The position numbers and the translations under genes were made by a program. A DNA stretch of 41,756 nucleotides from an uncultured Bacteroidales bacterium (lineage in GTDB: Bacteria; Bacteroidota; Bacteroidia; Bacteroidales; UBA932): the NCBI GenBank assembly GCA_902491795.1, contig CABUIX010000015.1, positions 1-41,756 on the forward strand, read 5' to 3'. The notes below the pieces were generated by a model that ran no database searches, had not been told where the DNA came from, and saw nothing but the letters and a program-made list of their open reading frames with translations. Each line of letters begins with the position of its first letter. Position 1 is the first letter of the stretch. Below are positions 7,550 through 15,221 of the stretch, one piece after another.

Positions 7550-8581
7550 TCAGATGAAAAATTCTCTTCTGTACTGGTAATTCATGCGCAATTCCTCGAA
7601 CTTGGTGGGGTTCATACGGAACATGAAGTCGTCGGTAAAGATGGGGTAGTTGTACTGCAGCATGGCCGCTATCTGGCCCTGGGACTTGTCGGTCACGTCA
7701 AGCTTGACTGCCTGGTATTCCATTATTTCGGTCTGGGGGAAGAATTCGTATAGGCTGCCAAGCTTGAAGAAGCGGGCCACGGCCCTGACCGCCATGGCGC
7801 TTCCGGTCTGCTTGCTCTGCAGGGAATATCCTGCAATGTGCGGAGTTGCGATGTCGGCAAGGTTCATCAGCCTGGTGTTGATGGTCGGCTCATGACTCCA
7901 GGTGTCGATTATCACGGGCCCAAGCTTCGGTATCGCTGCTATCAGGTCGTTCTCCGCGACAATGTCGCCTTGCGCTGTGTTGATGAAAAAGGCTCCCGGT
8001 TTCATCTTCGCGAAAAAATCCGCGTTTGCCATGCCTCTTGTAGACTCGTTAAGCGGCACATGGAGGGTGACGATGTCGGAGTCCTTCAAGAGTTTGTCGA
8101 GAGAGCAGAACTGAGTGTACCATTCGATCCGGGCCTTCCTGGGGTCATGTCTCATGATTTTGAATCCCAGCGACCGGGCCATGGACTCGACCCTTTCTCC
8201 GGCATTGCCAAGGCCTATTATTCCGATGGTGGCCCCCGAAAGATTAATGCTTTTTCTCGCCGCGGCTCCGTAAAGGGCCGAGAACACATAGTTGGCAACG
8301 CCTCCGGAATTGCATCCGGAAGCATTCTGGACAAAGATTCCGTGTTTTTTGCAGTATTCGTTGTCAATGTTGTCGGTCCCGGACGTGGCCGTGGCAATGA
8401 TCTTTACGGAGGATCCTGCAAGAAGCTTCTCGTCGCACTTTGTCCTTGTCCTGATTATCAGGGCATCGGCATCCTTGAGGTCGGATCCGGAAATCTCCGG
8501 CCCTTCGCGGTAAAGAACGCTTGCGTAAGGTTCGAAAACACCCTCTATGAAAGGTATGGACTTGTCAATTACGAATTTCAT
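7550..8581 (-). CDS. pdxB: PdxB-like 4-phosphoerythronate dehydrogenase, catalytic Arg replaced
   Basis: PdxB is the NAD-dependent enzyme of the DXP-independent pyridoxal-phosphate route that oxidises 4-phosphoerythronate. This protein has 343 residues: a split catalytic domain, a Rossmann core with GLGNAG (about 123-128), catalytic-type Glu231 (SHEP) and His248 (TPHIAGY), and a C-terminal ~85-residue region in the place of the PdxB dimerisation domain. The position expected to hold the substrate-binding Arg (family 'SRG') reads NTAQGD, with Gln204. The spacing of 204/231/248 parallels the family's Arg/Glu/His. The ATG at 8581 overlaps the DUF721 stop (ATGA), so 71 upstream in-frame residues are excluded. 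It is either an altered-specificity or a catalytically weakened PdxB. Confidence 0.85.
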   Translation of the reverse strand: MKFVIDKSIPFIEGVFEPYASVLYREGPEISGSDLKDADALIIRTRTKCDEKLLAGSSVKIIATATSGTDNIDNEYCKKHGIFVQNASGCNSGGVANYVFSALYGAAARKSINLSGATIGIIGLGNAGERVESMARSLGFKIMRHDPRKARIEWYTQFCSLDKLLKDSDIVTLHVPLNESTRGMANADFFAKMKPGAFFINTAQGDIVAENDLIAAIPKLGPVIIDTWSHEPTINTRLMNLADIATPHIAGYSLQSKQTGSAMAVRAVARFFKLGSLYEFFPQTEIMEYQAVKLDVTDKSQGQIAAMLQYNYPIFTDDFMFRMNPTKFEELRMNYQYRREFFI

Positions 8582-8907
8582 TTGATTATCAGTTCTTTTA
8601 CCGGATTTGTCCTGTCGCCGTTTCCGGAGAACAGTTCGTCTTTCCGCAGAAGTTCGTTGATTCTCCGGAGTAGGTCCTTGCGCTGGAAGAACAGCTGGCT
8701 CTGCATCACTGAGGAATTTACCGTTATGTAGAGTTTCCCTTCCCTGAAGTATCTCCGTACCGTATATGCTTTTGCTCCGGAGGCATCGTCCCATGCGGCA
8801 TATACGCGCCGGCAGTTGAATTCGCGGTCAAGCCCGTACTGTTTGAGGAACAGTTTGAGAGCATCACCGACGGGAGTATATCTGTGAAACTGTATCTTGT
8901 TATTCAT
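8578..8907 (-). CDS. DUF721 (DciA-like) protein
   Basis: This small basic 109-residue protein belongs to DUF721. The family includes DciA, which helps load the replicative helicase in bacteria lacking DnaC; that function is carried over from the family. The sequence has the alternating strands and helices of the KH-like fold (RVYAAWDDASG, then LYITVNSSVMQSQL). It overlaps the end of recF by 8 bp and the start of the PdxB-like gene by 4 bp, a recF-dciA pairing common in Bacteroidetes. Confidence 0.88.
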   Translation of the reverse strand: MNNKIQFHRYTPVGDALKLFLKQYGLDREFNCRRVYAAWDDASGAKAYTVRRYFREGKLYITVNSSVMQSQLFFQRKDLLRRINELLRKDELFSGNGDRTNPVKELIIK

Positions 8908-10003
8908 CGCTTGTCCTGAAGACGCCTCCTTCCGCCTCCAAATAAAGCCTGTCGGAAGTTATGGCATCGACGATGCCTCTTGTGCGCACCTTGTCGGGGT
9001 CGGTCAGGAAAATCTGTCCGAATTCGCGGCCTGCCACCAGACCGAGCAGATTGCTCACGCGCACGGGGTCCAGCTTGTCGAACAGGTCATCAAGCAGCAT
9101 CATGGGCGGGTACCCGCATCCGTCCTTCATCACTTCATACTGAGCGAACTTCAGCGCGACCAGAAATGATTTCTGCTGGCCTTGCGATCCGCATCTGCGG
9201 ATTGGATGTCCGTTCATGGTGAAGATGAAGTCGTCGCGCTGCACGCCAGCCGTGGTGAAACGGAAAATCCTGTCTTTCTCGCGGTGCTGCCTCAGGATTT
9301 CGCGGAGGTCGCCGCCGGACAGGTCGGACTTGTATTCAATGCCCACGGATTCCCGTCCTCCTGAAATTTCCGAATAGTAGCGCTGCACGACGGGAACGAG
9401 GCTTGCGCAGAATATGCCGCGCTTTTCGAAAATCGGCACTGCTGTCGCCGCAAGCCTTTCGTCAAAGGTGCTCAGCAGATCATCATCGATGATGCCGGCC
9501 TTCAGAAGCCGGTTGCGCTGCAGGAGAAGGCGGTTGTACTGCTGGACGGCGGACAGATATTCCCTGTCCATCTGCGAGAGCACGGAATTAATGAATTTGC
9601 GCCTTTCTTCGCCGGATTCGCTGACCATTGCGATGTCTGACGGGGAGACCATCACTATCGGCAGTACTCCTATATGTTCGGAAATGCGGGTGTATGCCTT
9701 TTCGTCACGTTTCAGCCGTTTCTCCCCGGAACTGTTCACCTGCACGCTGAATTTTGATACCGTCCCTGCCGGCATGCTGTAGCTTCCTGCAATAGAGAAC
9801 TCTTCGGTCCCGTAGCGGAAATTGAAACGGTCGGAGCCTGACAGGGCACTCTTTGTCATTGAGAGATACCATATTGCATCGAGCAGGTTGGTCTTGCCTT
9901 CGCCGTTGCCTCCGCTGATGCAGTTTATGTTTGGCGAAAAGTTTACCTCCTGAAGTTCGATGTTCCTGAAATTCTGGATCGTTATTTTCCTCAGTTCCGG
10001 CAT
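8900..10003 (-). CDS. recF: DNA replication and repair protein RecF
   Basis: RecF is an SMC-like ATPase of the RecFOR pathway that directs RecA loading at gaps and stalled forks. The protein has 367 residues, the family length. Walker A is GGNGEGKT (about 31-38), preceded by the canonical start ITIQNFRN. The ABC-type signature lies in 'GSQGQQKSFLVALK' and Walker B in MMLLDDLFDKLD near the C-terminus. I prefer the ATG at 10003 over a GTG at 10009 because the -7 promoter box ends at 10009. Confidence 0.96.
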   Translation of the reverse strand: MPELRKITIQNFRNIELQEVNFSPNINCISGGNGEGKTNLLDAIWYLSMTKSALSGSDRFNFRYGTEEFSIAGSYSMPAGTVSKFSVQVNSSGEKRLKRDEKAYTRISEHIGVLPIVMVSPSDIAMVSESGEERRKFINSVLSQMDREYLSAVQQYNRLLLQRNRLLKAGIIDDDLLSTFDERLAATAVPIFEKRGIFCASLVPVVQRYYSEISGGRESVGIEYKSDLSGGDLREILRQHREKDRIFRFTTAGVQRDDFIFTMNGHPIRRCGSQGQQKSFLVALKFAQYEVMKDGCGYPPMMLLDDLFDKLDPVRVSNLLGLVAGREFGQIFLTDPDKVRTRGIVDAITSDRLYLEAEGGVFRTSDE

Positions 10004-10008
10004 AGACA

Positions 10009-10016
10009 CAAATATA
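10009..10016 (-). promoter_or_regulatory. Promoter -7 box abutting the recF start
   Basis: TATATTTG (10016-10009) matches the -7 consensus perfectly and ends five bases before the recF ATG. If used, transcription would begin at or next to the start codon, giving a leaderless mRNA. No clear -33 TTG is present. Confidence 0.5.
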
Positions 10017-10019
10017 ACT

Positions 10020-10982
10020 CTATTTTTTCAGAAAATCGTCTGAAGGGGACAAACGGAAGCTTCTGCCGGACTGCCGGGACTTTCCTTTCCTGAACTCGCT
10101 CGGGGTGCATCCGGTGACGCGCTTGAACATTCGGCTGAGGTGCTGCGGATATTGGAATCCGAGTTTGTACGCAATCTCGCTCAGGGTGTCATCCGTTGAG
10201 ACCAGCGCGTCTTTTGTCCTGCTGATTATCTTGTTCTGAATGTATTCCGATGCGGTGGTCCCGGTATGTTTTTTTATAAGGTCGCCGAAATAGTTGGGGG
10301 AAAGGCATATTTTGTCGGCGAACCAGCGGACTGTAGGCAGCCCTTCATCGCTTGATGTGCCGTCTTCAAAGTACTGGTCCAGCAGCTTCTCAAAACGCGA
10401 CAGTATGTCGGCGTCGGCGGTATGCCTCGTGGAGAACTGTCTGTCGTAGAAGCGCATGCAGTAGTCCAGCAGCACTTCGATGTTGGAAACTATGAGCTTC
10501 TTGCCGGTTCTGTCGGGTTCCCGAATAATTTCTGCGGCAATCCTGTCGAAGCAGCCGGTCACCGTCTTTCTTTCTTCTTCCGAAAGGTGAAGGGCCTCTC
10601 GGGTGTCATAGGAAAAAAAGGAGTAGCTCCTTATGTTCTGACCCAAGGAAGTGCCCCTGATCAAGTCAGGGTGGAAAAGTACTCCGCGGGCATTCGGCTT
10701 GACTCCCTGCTCCATCTCGACCTCGGCAACCTGTCCGGGAGCAAAGCAGACGATCGTGCCTTCCTGGTAATCGTACGGCTGCCTGCCGTATATTATGTTG
10801 CCGCACCTGGTGTCTTTCAGAAACAAGGCGTAGAAACTGTAGTTGCACCTGAAGTGCCCGGACGGGACTCTTGTTGCCCTGGACAGGTCGGAAACGGAGA
10901 CAAGGGGATTGTCGGTCTGGAGTCCGAAGAGTCTGTTGTATTTTTCTATACTGTCGAGTATAATCATGTCGGAATCCGGCAT
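10020..10982 (-). CDS. AraC-family transcriptional regulator
   Basis: This 320-residue regulator has an N-terminal cupin-like sensing domain (about 1-190; 'EGTIVCFAPGQVAEVE' resembles its strand core) and a C-terminal double helix-turn-helix (about 215-305). The second HTH carries LSEIAYKLGFQYPQHLSRMF and the family-typical GCTPSEFRK. The ligand is unknown. It is divergent from the thioredoxin-like lipoprotein gene, with 73 bp between start codons, so that gene is the nearest candidate target. Confidence 0.93.
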   Translation of the reverse strand: MPDSDMIILDSIEKYNRLFGLQTDNPLVSVSDLSRATRVPSGHFRCNYSFYALFLKDTRCGNIIYGRQPYDYQEGTIVCFAPGQVAEVEMEQGVKPNARGVLFHPDLIRGTSLGQNIRSYSFFSYDTREALHLSEEERKTVTGCFDRIAAEIIREPDRTGKKLIVSNIEVLLDYCMRFYDRQFSTRHTADADILSRFEKLLDQYFEDGTSSDEGLPTVRWFADKICLSPNYFGDLIKKHTGTTASEYIQNKIISRTKDALVSTDDTLSEIAYKLGFQYPQHLSRMFKRVTGCTPSEFRKGKSRQSGRSFRLSPSDDFLKK

Positions 10983-10999
10983 TTCTTATGAGTTTTCTG

Positions 11000-11007
11000 C
11001 AAATTTA
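11000..11007 (-). promoter_or_regulatory. Promoter -7 box of the AraC gene
   Basis: TAAATTTG on the minus strand, a full consensus match, lies 17 bp upstream of the ATG. The -33 element is not at the usual distance. Confidence 0.55.
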
Positions 11008-11055
11008 GCACAAATAATACAAGGTAATCTCGTCAAGTATGACGAACTTTGCACA

Positions 11056-11589
11056 ATGAAGACATTGAAAGGACTTTTCGTGGTTTTGGCGGCATCTGTT
11101 CTTCCCGCCTCTTCCGTTTCCTGCATAAGGGATGGCTGGCCGTCCGGCCCTGAACTCGGTCCCGGAGACAGGCTGCCTGAGTTCAGTGTCGTGATGTCAG
11201 ACGGTTCAACCATGGGGACATCTGAACTCGGAGGGTCGGTGTCGGTGATAGTTTTTTTCAATACCGGATGCCCCGACTGCCGTGAAGAGCTGCCTGTGCT
11301 GCAGAAATTGTACGCCAATTACGGCAATTCCATTAAAATGCTGTGCATCAGCCGGGAGCAGGGCGGCGCGGAAATAGAGGAATATTGGTCAGCAAACGGA
11401 CTGTCGCTCCCGTATTCGGCTCAGGAGGACAGGTCGGTCTACAACCTTTTTTCAAGATCCGGCATACCGAGAGTGTATGTCTCTTCAGGCGACCTTGTAA
11501 TCAGAACGGTGTATGACGACGACCCCGTTGCCGGATATGATGATCTGGCCGGGGATGTCGGGGTATTATTGCAGGATGCCTGCTTGTAA
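11056..11589 (+). CDS. Thioredoxin-like (TlpA/ResA type) lipoprotein
   Basis: This periplasmic thiol-disulfide oxidoreductase has 177 residues. It starts with a hydrophobic signal (LKGLFVVLAASVLP) and a cysteine in ASSVSC that could be lipidated, although this lipobox is not canonical. A Redoxin/thioredoxin domain follows, with redox motif CPDC within 'FFNTGCPDCREELPVL' and the cis-proline loop SGIPRVY. The start was set at 11056 because an upstream extension would run back into the AraC gene. A role in disulfide exchange or reduction outside the cytoplasm is inferred from the family. Confidence 0.88.
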   Translation: MKTLKGLFVVLAASVLPASSVSCIRDGWPSGPELGPGDRLPEFSVVMSDGSTMGTSELGGSVSVIVFFNTGCPDCREELPVLQKLYANYGNSIKMLCISREQGGAEIEEYWSANGLSLPYSAQEDRSVYNLFSRSGIPRVYVSSGDLVIRTVYDDDPVAGYDDLAGDVGVLLQDACL

Positions 11590-11614
11590 AGTTGAATGAT
11601 TTTTGCTACCTTCG
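11584..11614 (+). promoter_or_regulatory. Promoter of the TPR protein-yebC operon
   Basis: TTG (11584-11586), 20-bp spacer, TACCTTCG (11607-11614; one mismatch to TAnnTTTG). The -33 TTG lies inside the last codons of the thioredoxin-like gene. The expected leader is about 35 nt. Confidence 0.6.
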
Positions 11615-11653
11615 CAGGCTGATTTGTAAAAACCGGAAATAATAATTTTTAAT

Positions 11654-12331
11654 ATGGCAAATACACATCAAAAGGACAGGTTCGAAGAGAGACAGGAGAA
11701 CATTGCCCAAACAGTGAACGAGACGAGCGAGTTTTTCGAAAAGAACAAGAAATTGATCTGGGGCGCGGTTGCCGTTGTTCTGGTGATCGGTTTCGGCGTC
11801 TTTGCGTACCACAGGTTCATCTACCAGAACCAGGTGGCCGAGGCGATGGAGCAGGCATTCCCGGCTGAGACTCTTTTCAGCAATGGTGAATATGAACTCG
11901 CGCTCAACGGAGACGGCAACAATCTCGGGTTCGCCGACATCATTGACAAGTACGGCAACAAGGCCGGTAAGTCAATGCCGTTCTATGCCGGTGTTTGTGA
12001 GCTTCAGCTCGGAAACTTCGACAGCGCGATTTCTTACCTCAAGCAGTATAAGGGCAAGGAGCCTGTACTTGCTGCAAGGGCAAAGGCCTGCGAAGGCGAT
12101 GCTTATGTGGGCCTGGGAGATTACAGTTCTGCAATTTCATGCTACAAGGCTGCCGTAAACATGGCTGACAATGTCTTTGCCGCCACCTATCTTCTTAAGC
12201 AGGGACTTGCCTGCGAGGCCCTCGGCAACAAGGCTGACGCTCTTGTCTGCTATGAGACTATCCAGGACAAGTATCCTCAGTCAATCGAGGCTTACGACAT
12301 TAACAAATACATTGCAAGGGTTTCTGAATAG
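11654..12331 (+). CDS. Tetratricopeptide-repeat membrane protein (YfgM/TPR_21-like)
   Basis: This 225-residue protein has a charged cytoplasmic N-terminus, one membrane helix (about 35-57, LIWGAVAVVLVIGFGVFAYH) and a C-terminal domain of TPR repeats such as 'FDSAISYLKQYKGKEP' and 'GDYSSAISCYKAAVNM'. The domain order matches the YfgM-like family, in which an ancillary chaperone associates with the Sec translocon; that role is inferred. It is followed after 6 bp by yebC. Confidence 0.85.
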   Translation: MANTHQKDRFEERQENIAQTVNETSEFFEKNKKLIWGAVAVVLVIGFGVFAYHRFIYQNQVAEAMEQAFPAETLFSNGEYELALNGDGNNLGFADIIDKYGNKAGKSMPFYAGVCELQLGNFDSAISYLKQYKGKEPVLAARAKACEGDAYVGLGDYSSAISCYKAAVNMADNVFAATYLLKQGLACEALGNKADALVCYETIQDKYPQSIEAYDINKYIARVSE

Positions 12332-12337
12332 TGAGGT

Positions 12338-13093
12338 ATGGGAAGAGCATTTGAATTCAGAAAGGAGAGAAAACTCAAGAGATGGGGCCACATGGCCCGC
12401 ACCTTTACGAAACTCGGAAAGGAGATAACGATCGCTGTGAAGCAGGGGGGACCTGACGTTACCGGAAATCCCCGTTTGCGTGCGCTGATGGCTGAGGCCC
12501 GTTCGGAGCAGATGCCGAAAGAAAATATTGAGCGCGCGATCAAGAAGGCTACCGAAAGCAAGCAGGGAGACTTCAAGGAAATCATTTACGAAGGCTATGG
12601 CCCTTACGGAATTGCTTTTCTCGTGGAGGCCGCGACCGACAACAACACCAGGACAGTTGCCAACGTCCGCAGCTATTTCAACAAGTGCGGCGGGTCTTTG
12701 GGAACTTCAGGCTCAGTAAGTTTCATGTTTGACCGCAAGTGCACCTTCAGGGTCAAGGAGAAGGATGGAGTCGACATTGATGAGCTCGAACTCGAGATGA
12801 TTGACTATGGTGTTGACGAGATGTTTGAGGCTGAGGAGGAGGACAAGGACGGAAATGTATATAAGGTGATAGTCATCTACGGAGACTATTCTTCATATGG
12901 GCAGATTCAGAAGTTCATAGAGGAGAAGGGTTTCGAACTTATTTCCGGAGGCTTTGAGCAGATTCCCAACGTGGAGCTGAAGGATGTTACTCCTGAGCAG
13001 CGCGCCACTCTCGACAAGCTTGTTGACCTTCTGGAGGATGACGAGGACGTGACAAATGTCTACACGACGATGAAGCCTTCCGATTCGGAATAA
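12338..13093 (+). CDS. yebC: YebC/PmpR family protein (TACO1-like)
   Basis: The protein has 251 residues, the family length. The N-terminus reads MGRAFEFRKERKLKRW, a variant of the usual MAGHSKW start, followed by FTKLGKEITIAVKQGG and 'MPKENIERAIKKA', both strongly conserved. Members are described as transcriptional regulators and, more recently, as ribosome-associated factors that relieve stalling at proline stretches; the sequence does not decide between these. A GAGGT stretch precedes the ATG. A perfect terminator follows. Confidence 0.95.
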   Translation: MGRAFEFRKERKLKRWGHMARTFTKLGKEITIAVKQGGPDVTGNPRLRALMAEARSEQMPKENIERAIKKATESKQGDFKEIIYEGYGPYGIAFLVEAATDNNTRTVANVRSYFNKCGGSLGTSGSVSFMFDRKCTFRVKEKDGVDIDELELEMIDYGVDEMFEAEEEDKDGNVYKVIVIYGDYSSYGQIQKFIEEKGFELISGGFEQIPNVELKDVTPEQRATLDKLVDLLEDDEDVTNVYTTMKPSDSE

Positions 13094-13127
13094 AAGCAAT
13101 TTTTTTCTTTTTTATTTTGTTGAATTG

Positions 13128-13150
13128 CCCGGCCAATGGCCGGGTTTTTT
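13128..13150 (+). terminator. Rho-independent terminator after yebC
   Basis: Perfect 7-bp stem CCCGGCC-AAT-GGCCGGG followed by TTTTTT, 34 bp past the yebC stop. Confidence 0.95.
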
Positions 13151-13178
13151 GTTGCCGTGAAGAAATTGTTCGGAAAAT

Positions 13179-13209
13179 TTGCGTATAAACAATATTTGCC
13201 TTATATTTG
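13179..13209 (+). promoter_or_regulatory. Promoter of the ABC transporter-GntR operon
   Basis: TTG (13179-13181), 20 bp, TATATTTG (13202-13209), a complete consensus promoter. The start site should fall near 13215, inside the operator-like repeat at 13211-13234. Confidence 0.8.
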
Positions 13210-13210
13210 C

Positions 13211-13234
13211 AGTGTACTATTAAACTAACACACT
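13211..13234 (+). promoter_or_regulatory. Probable YtrA-type GntR operator
   Basis: AGTGTA and CACACT flank 12 bp; five of six half-site bases are symmetric. It starts two bases after the -7 box and covers the predicted start site. The YtrA subfamily is known to bind AGTGTA-N13-TACACT-like repeats, and a YtrA-type regulator is encoded in this same operon. Confidence 0.65.
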
Positions 13235-13239
13235 ATACA

Positions 13240-14079
13240 ATGATACAAATCAACAAACTGGCGTTCAGCTACGGCCCTGTCGAAGTGCTGAAGAATATTT
13301 CGATGCGGCTTGAACCAGGCAGAATCTATGGTCTGCTTGGCGAGAACGGCGTGGGGAAGACCACGCTGCTGACATTGTTGTCAGGCTTGAAGAAGGCTGC
13401 TGCGGGAACCATTGACATAGACGGCTATAATCCCTACAGACGAGACCCCGGTTTCCTGTCGCAGCTTTATTATCTTCCGGACGAGGTGGCGCCGCAGAAT
13501 GACAGGGCCGAAAACTGGGCCCGGTACAAAGGCGCATTCTGGCCCGGATTTTCAATGGACAAATTCAACGGGATAATGGAGATCTTCGAGAATGACCCGA
13601 CAAGGAAGATGAATGCAATGTCCAGCGGACAGCTCAAGAAGACCTACATTTCGTTCGCTCTCGCCTGCGGGACTAAGTATATTTTCCTTGACGAGCCCAC
13701 CAACGCCCTGGACATCCCTTCGAAGGCCCAGTTCCGCACGGCGATTCTGAAGTATACTTCGGAAGATGCGACAATCGTGATATCCACTCATCAGGTACGC
13801 GACCTGGAGGACATCATTGACCCCGTCATCATCCTGGACAGGCAGGATGTCCTGCTCAACGCCTCAATGGAGGAGATTTCTTCGAAACTGTATTTCGACT
13901 ACAGCAATACGCTTAATCCTTCGAGTCTCTATTCGGAACAGCTGCCTGGCGGTTTCATCCAGGTCTATCCCAATACGGAGAAGAAGGACTGCAAGGTGAA
14001 TGTGGAGGCTCTCTTCAACACGGTACACAAGAACAAGGAACTGATCAAAGGACTTTTCAGCAATGGACAGAATATTTAA
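13240..14079 (+). CDS. ABC transporter ATP-binding protein
   Basis: This 279-residue ATPase starts at MIQINKLAFSYG. It has Walker A GENGVGKT, signature MSSGQLKK, Walker B YIFLDEPTNALD and the H-loop STHQVRD. It energises the permease encoded next, whose start lies 17 bp inside this gene. With a YtrA-type GntR regulator downstream, the system resembles the Ytr/Bcr family of ABC exporters, some of which respond to cell-envelope antibiotics; the substrate here is unknown. Confidence 0.93.
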   Translation: MIQINKLAFSYGPVEVLKNISMRLEPGRIYGLLGENGVGKTTLLTLLSGLKKAAAGTIDIDGYNPYRRDPGFLSQLYYLPDEVAPQNDRAENWARYKGAFWPGFSMDKFNGIMEIFENDPTRKMNAMSSGQLKKTYISFALACGTKYIFLDEPTNALDIPSKAQFRTAILKYTSEDATIVISTHQVRDLEDIIDPVIILDRQDVLLNASMEEISSKLYFDYSNTLNPSSLYSEQLPGGFIQVYPNTEKKDCKVNVEALFNTVHKNKELIKGLFSNGQNI

Positions 14080-14878
14080 TCTCAGACGTTTCGGCCGTTA
14101 TCTGGCCTGGGACCTGCGCAATGCCAGGAACAACTCCGGCTTTTCCCTGCTTGTCTACGGCATAACGCCAATTTTCATTTTCGTGTTTTACGAGATATGC
14201 TGCCTGATATTTGACGGCGGCTTCAGGAACTTTTCCTTCGGATGGAGGATTGGATTCATTTTCGCGCTTGTGGTTCTTTTCACCATGATGAATCCTTCGA
14301 AGCTTTACGGGAAGATTACCGACAAGAGGTACGGCTCCGAATTTCTGCTGATGCCGGCGTCGACGCTGGAGAAGTTCCTTTCGATGATTGTGGTGTCTGC
14401 CATTGTGATGCCGCTGTGCCTCAGCCTGCTGCTGCTCGTTTCCGATTCGCTGCTTTCGCTCTTTTTCTCCGGACGGTACGGAGAGGCGCTGATTTGCATG
14501 GACAAGTCTGTGTTTTTCGGACAGCGCCCGCTCGGAAGCGATGATTCCATAACCATGAACTTGTTCCTGACGTTTCTGTCGTCATGGTGGACCAATGTGT
14601 TCGTGTTCACGCTTGGGGCAATCTTTTTCAAAAAGTCCAAAGTGGCAAAGACCATACTTTCATATTTCCTTGTTTCACTCGTGTTGAGCATTATTTTGTC
14701 GGCAGTTGTCGTCAATTCGCCTGGAATTGATGATGACATGATTCTCGGGATGCTGCGGGTCGATGATCTTCAGGGCCTGTTGTCAAAAATCAACTTTTTC
14801 GTGAATTTTGCGCAGGGAATCGTGTGGGCTGTCCTTCTTGGACTCATTTTCTGGAGGCTCAGAAGCCTAAAACATTGA
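14063..14878 (+). CDS. ABC transporter permease (ABC-2-like)
   Basis: This 271-residue membrane protein has about six hydrophobic segments, among them 'FSLLVYGITPIFIFVFYEIC', 'IGFIFALVVLFTMMNP', 'MIVVSAIVMPLCLSLLLLV' and 'ILSYFLVSLVLSIILSAVVV'. The family was assigned from topology and operon position, since there is no sharp motif. It is translationally coupled to the ATPase gene (17-bp overlap) and followed after 4 bp by the regulator. Confidence 0.85.
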   Translation: MDRIFNLRRFGRYLAWDLRNARNNSGFSLLVYGITPIFIFVFYEICCLIFDGGFRNFSFGWRIGFIFALVVLFTMMNPSKLYGKITDKRYGSEFLLMPASTLEKFLSMIVVSAIVMPLCLSLLLLVSDSLLSLFFSGRYGEALICMDKSVFFGQRPLGSDDSITMNLFLTFLSSWWTNVFVFTLGAIFFKKSKVAKTILSYFLVSLVLSIILSAVVVNSPGIDDDMILGMLRVDDLQGLLSKINFFVNFAQGIVWAVLLGLIFWRLRSLKH

Positions 14879-14882
14879 TGCT

Positions 14883-15221
14883 ATGGAATTTGATGCCAAT
14901 AAACCCATTTATATCCAGATCGCGGACAACATTTCCAACAGGATATTGTCCGGTGAACTGAAGCCCGGCAGCCGTATCCCCTCGGTGCGTGAATGGGGTG
15001 CGGGAATCGGAGTCAACCCGAATACTGTCGCGCGTTCATATGAACTGCTTTCCAGTCGCGGAATAATATTCAACCAGCGTGGCATAGGATATTTCGTTTC
15101 CAGTGATGCGCTCGAAACGATAAAAAGGTCGGAAAGACAGAAATTCGTCGATGAAGAATTTCCCGCTTTCAGGATGAGAGCGGAACTGCTTGGAATAAAC
15201 ATTAAAGATTTGATAAAATGA
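14883..15221 (+). CDS. GntR-family regulator, YtrA subfamily
   Basis: This 112-residue regulator has a GntR winged helix (about 8-78): 'KPIYIQIADNISNRILSGEL', then IPSVREWGAGIGVNPNTVARSYE split over the recognition helix. Only ~35 residues follow, with no ligand-binding domain, which is diagnostic of the short YtrA subfamily. It is the third gene of the operon it probably represses through the repeat at 13211-13234. Its stop overlaps the next start (ATGA). Confidence 0.93.
   Translation: MEFDANKPIYIQIADNISNRILSGELKPGSRIPSVREWGAGIGVNPNTVARSYELLSSRGIIFNQRGIGYFVSSDALETIKRSERQKFVDEEFPAFRMRAELLGINIKDLIK

Noticed and set aside
8582..8794. 71-residue N-terminal extension of the PdxB-like protein
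   Set aside because: Lies entirely in the DUF721 gene in another frame; the protein begins with the conserved first strand at 8581.
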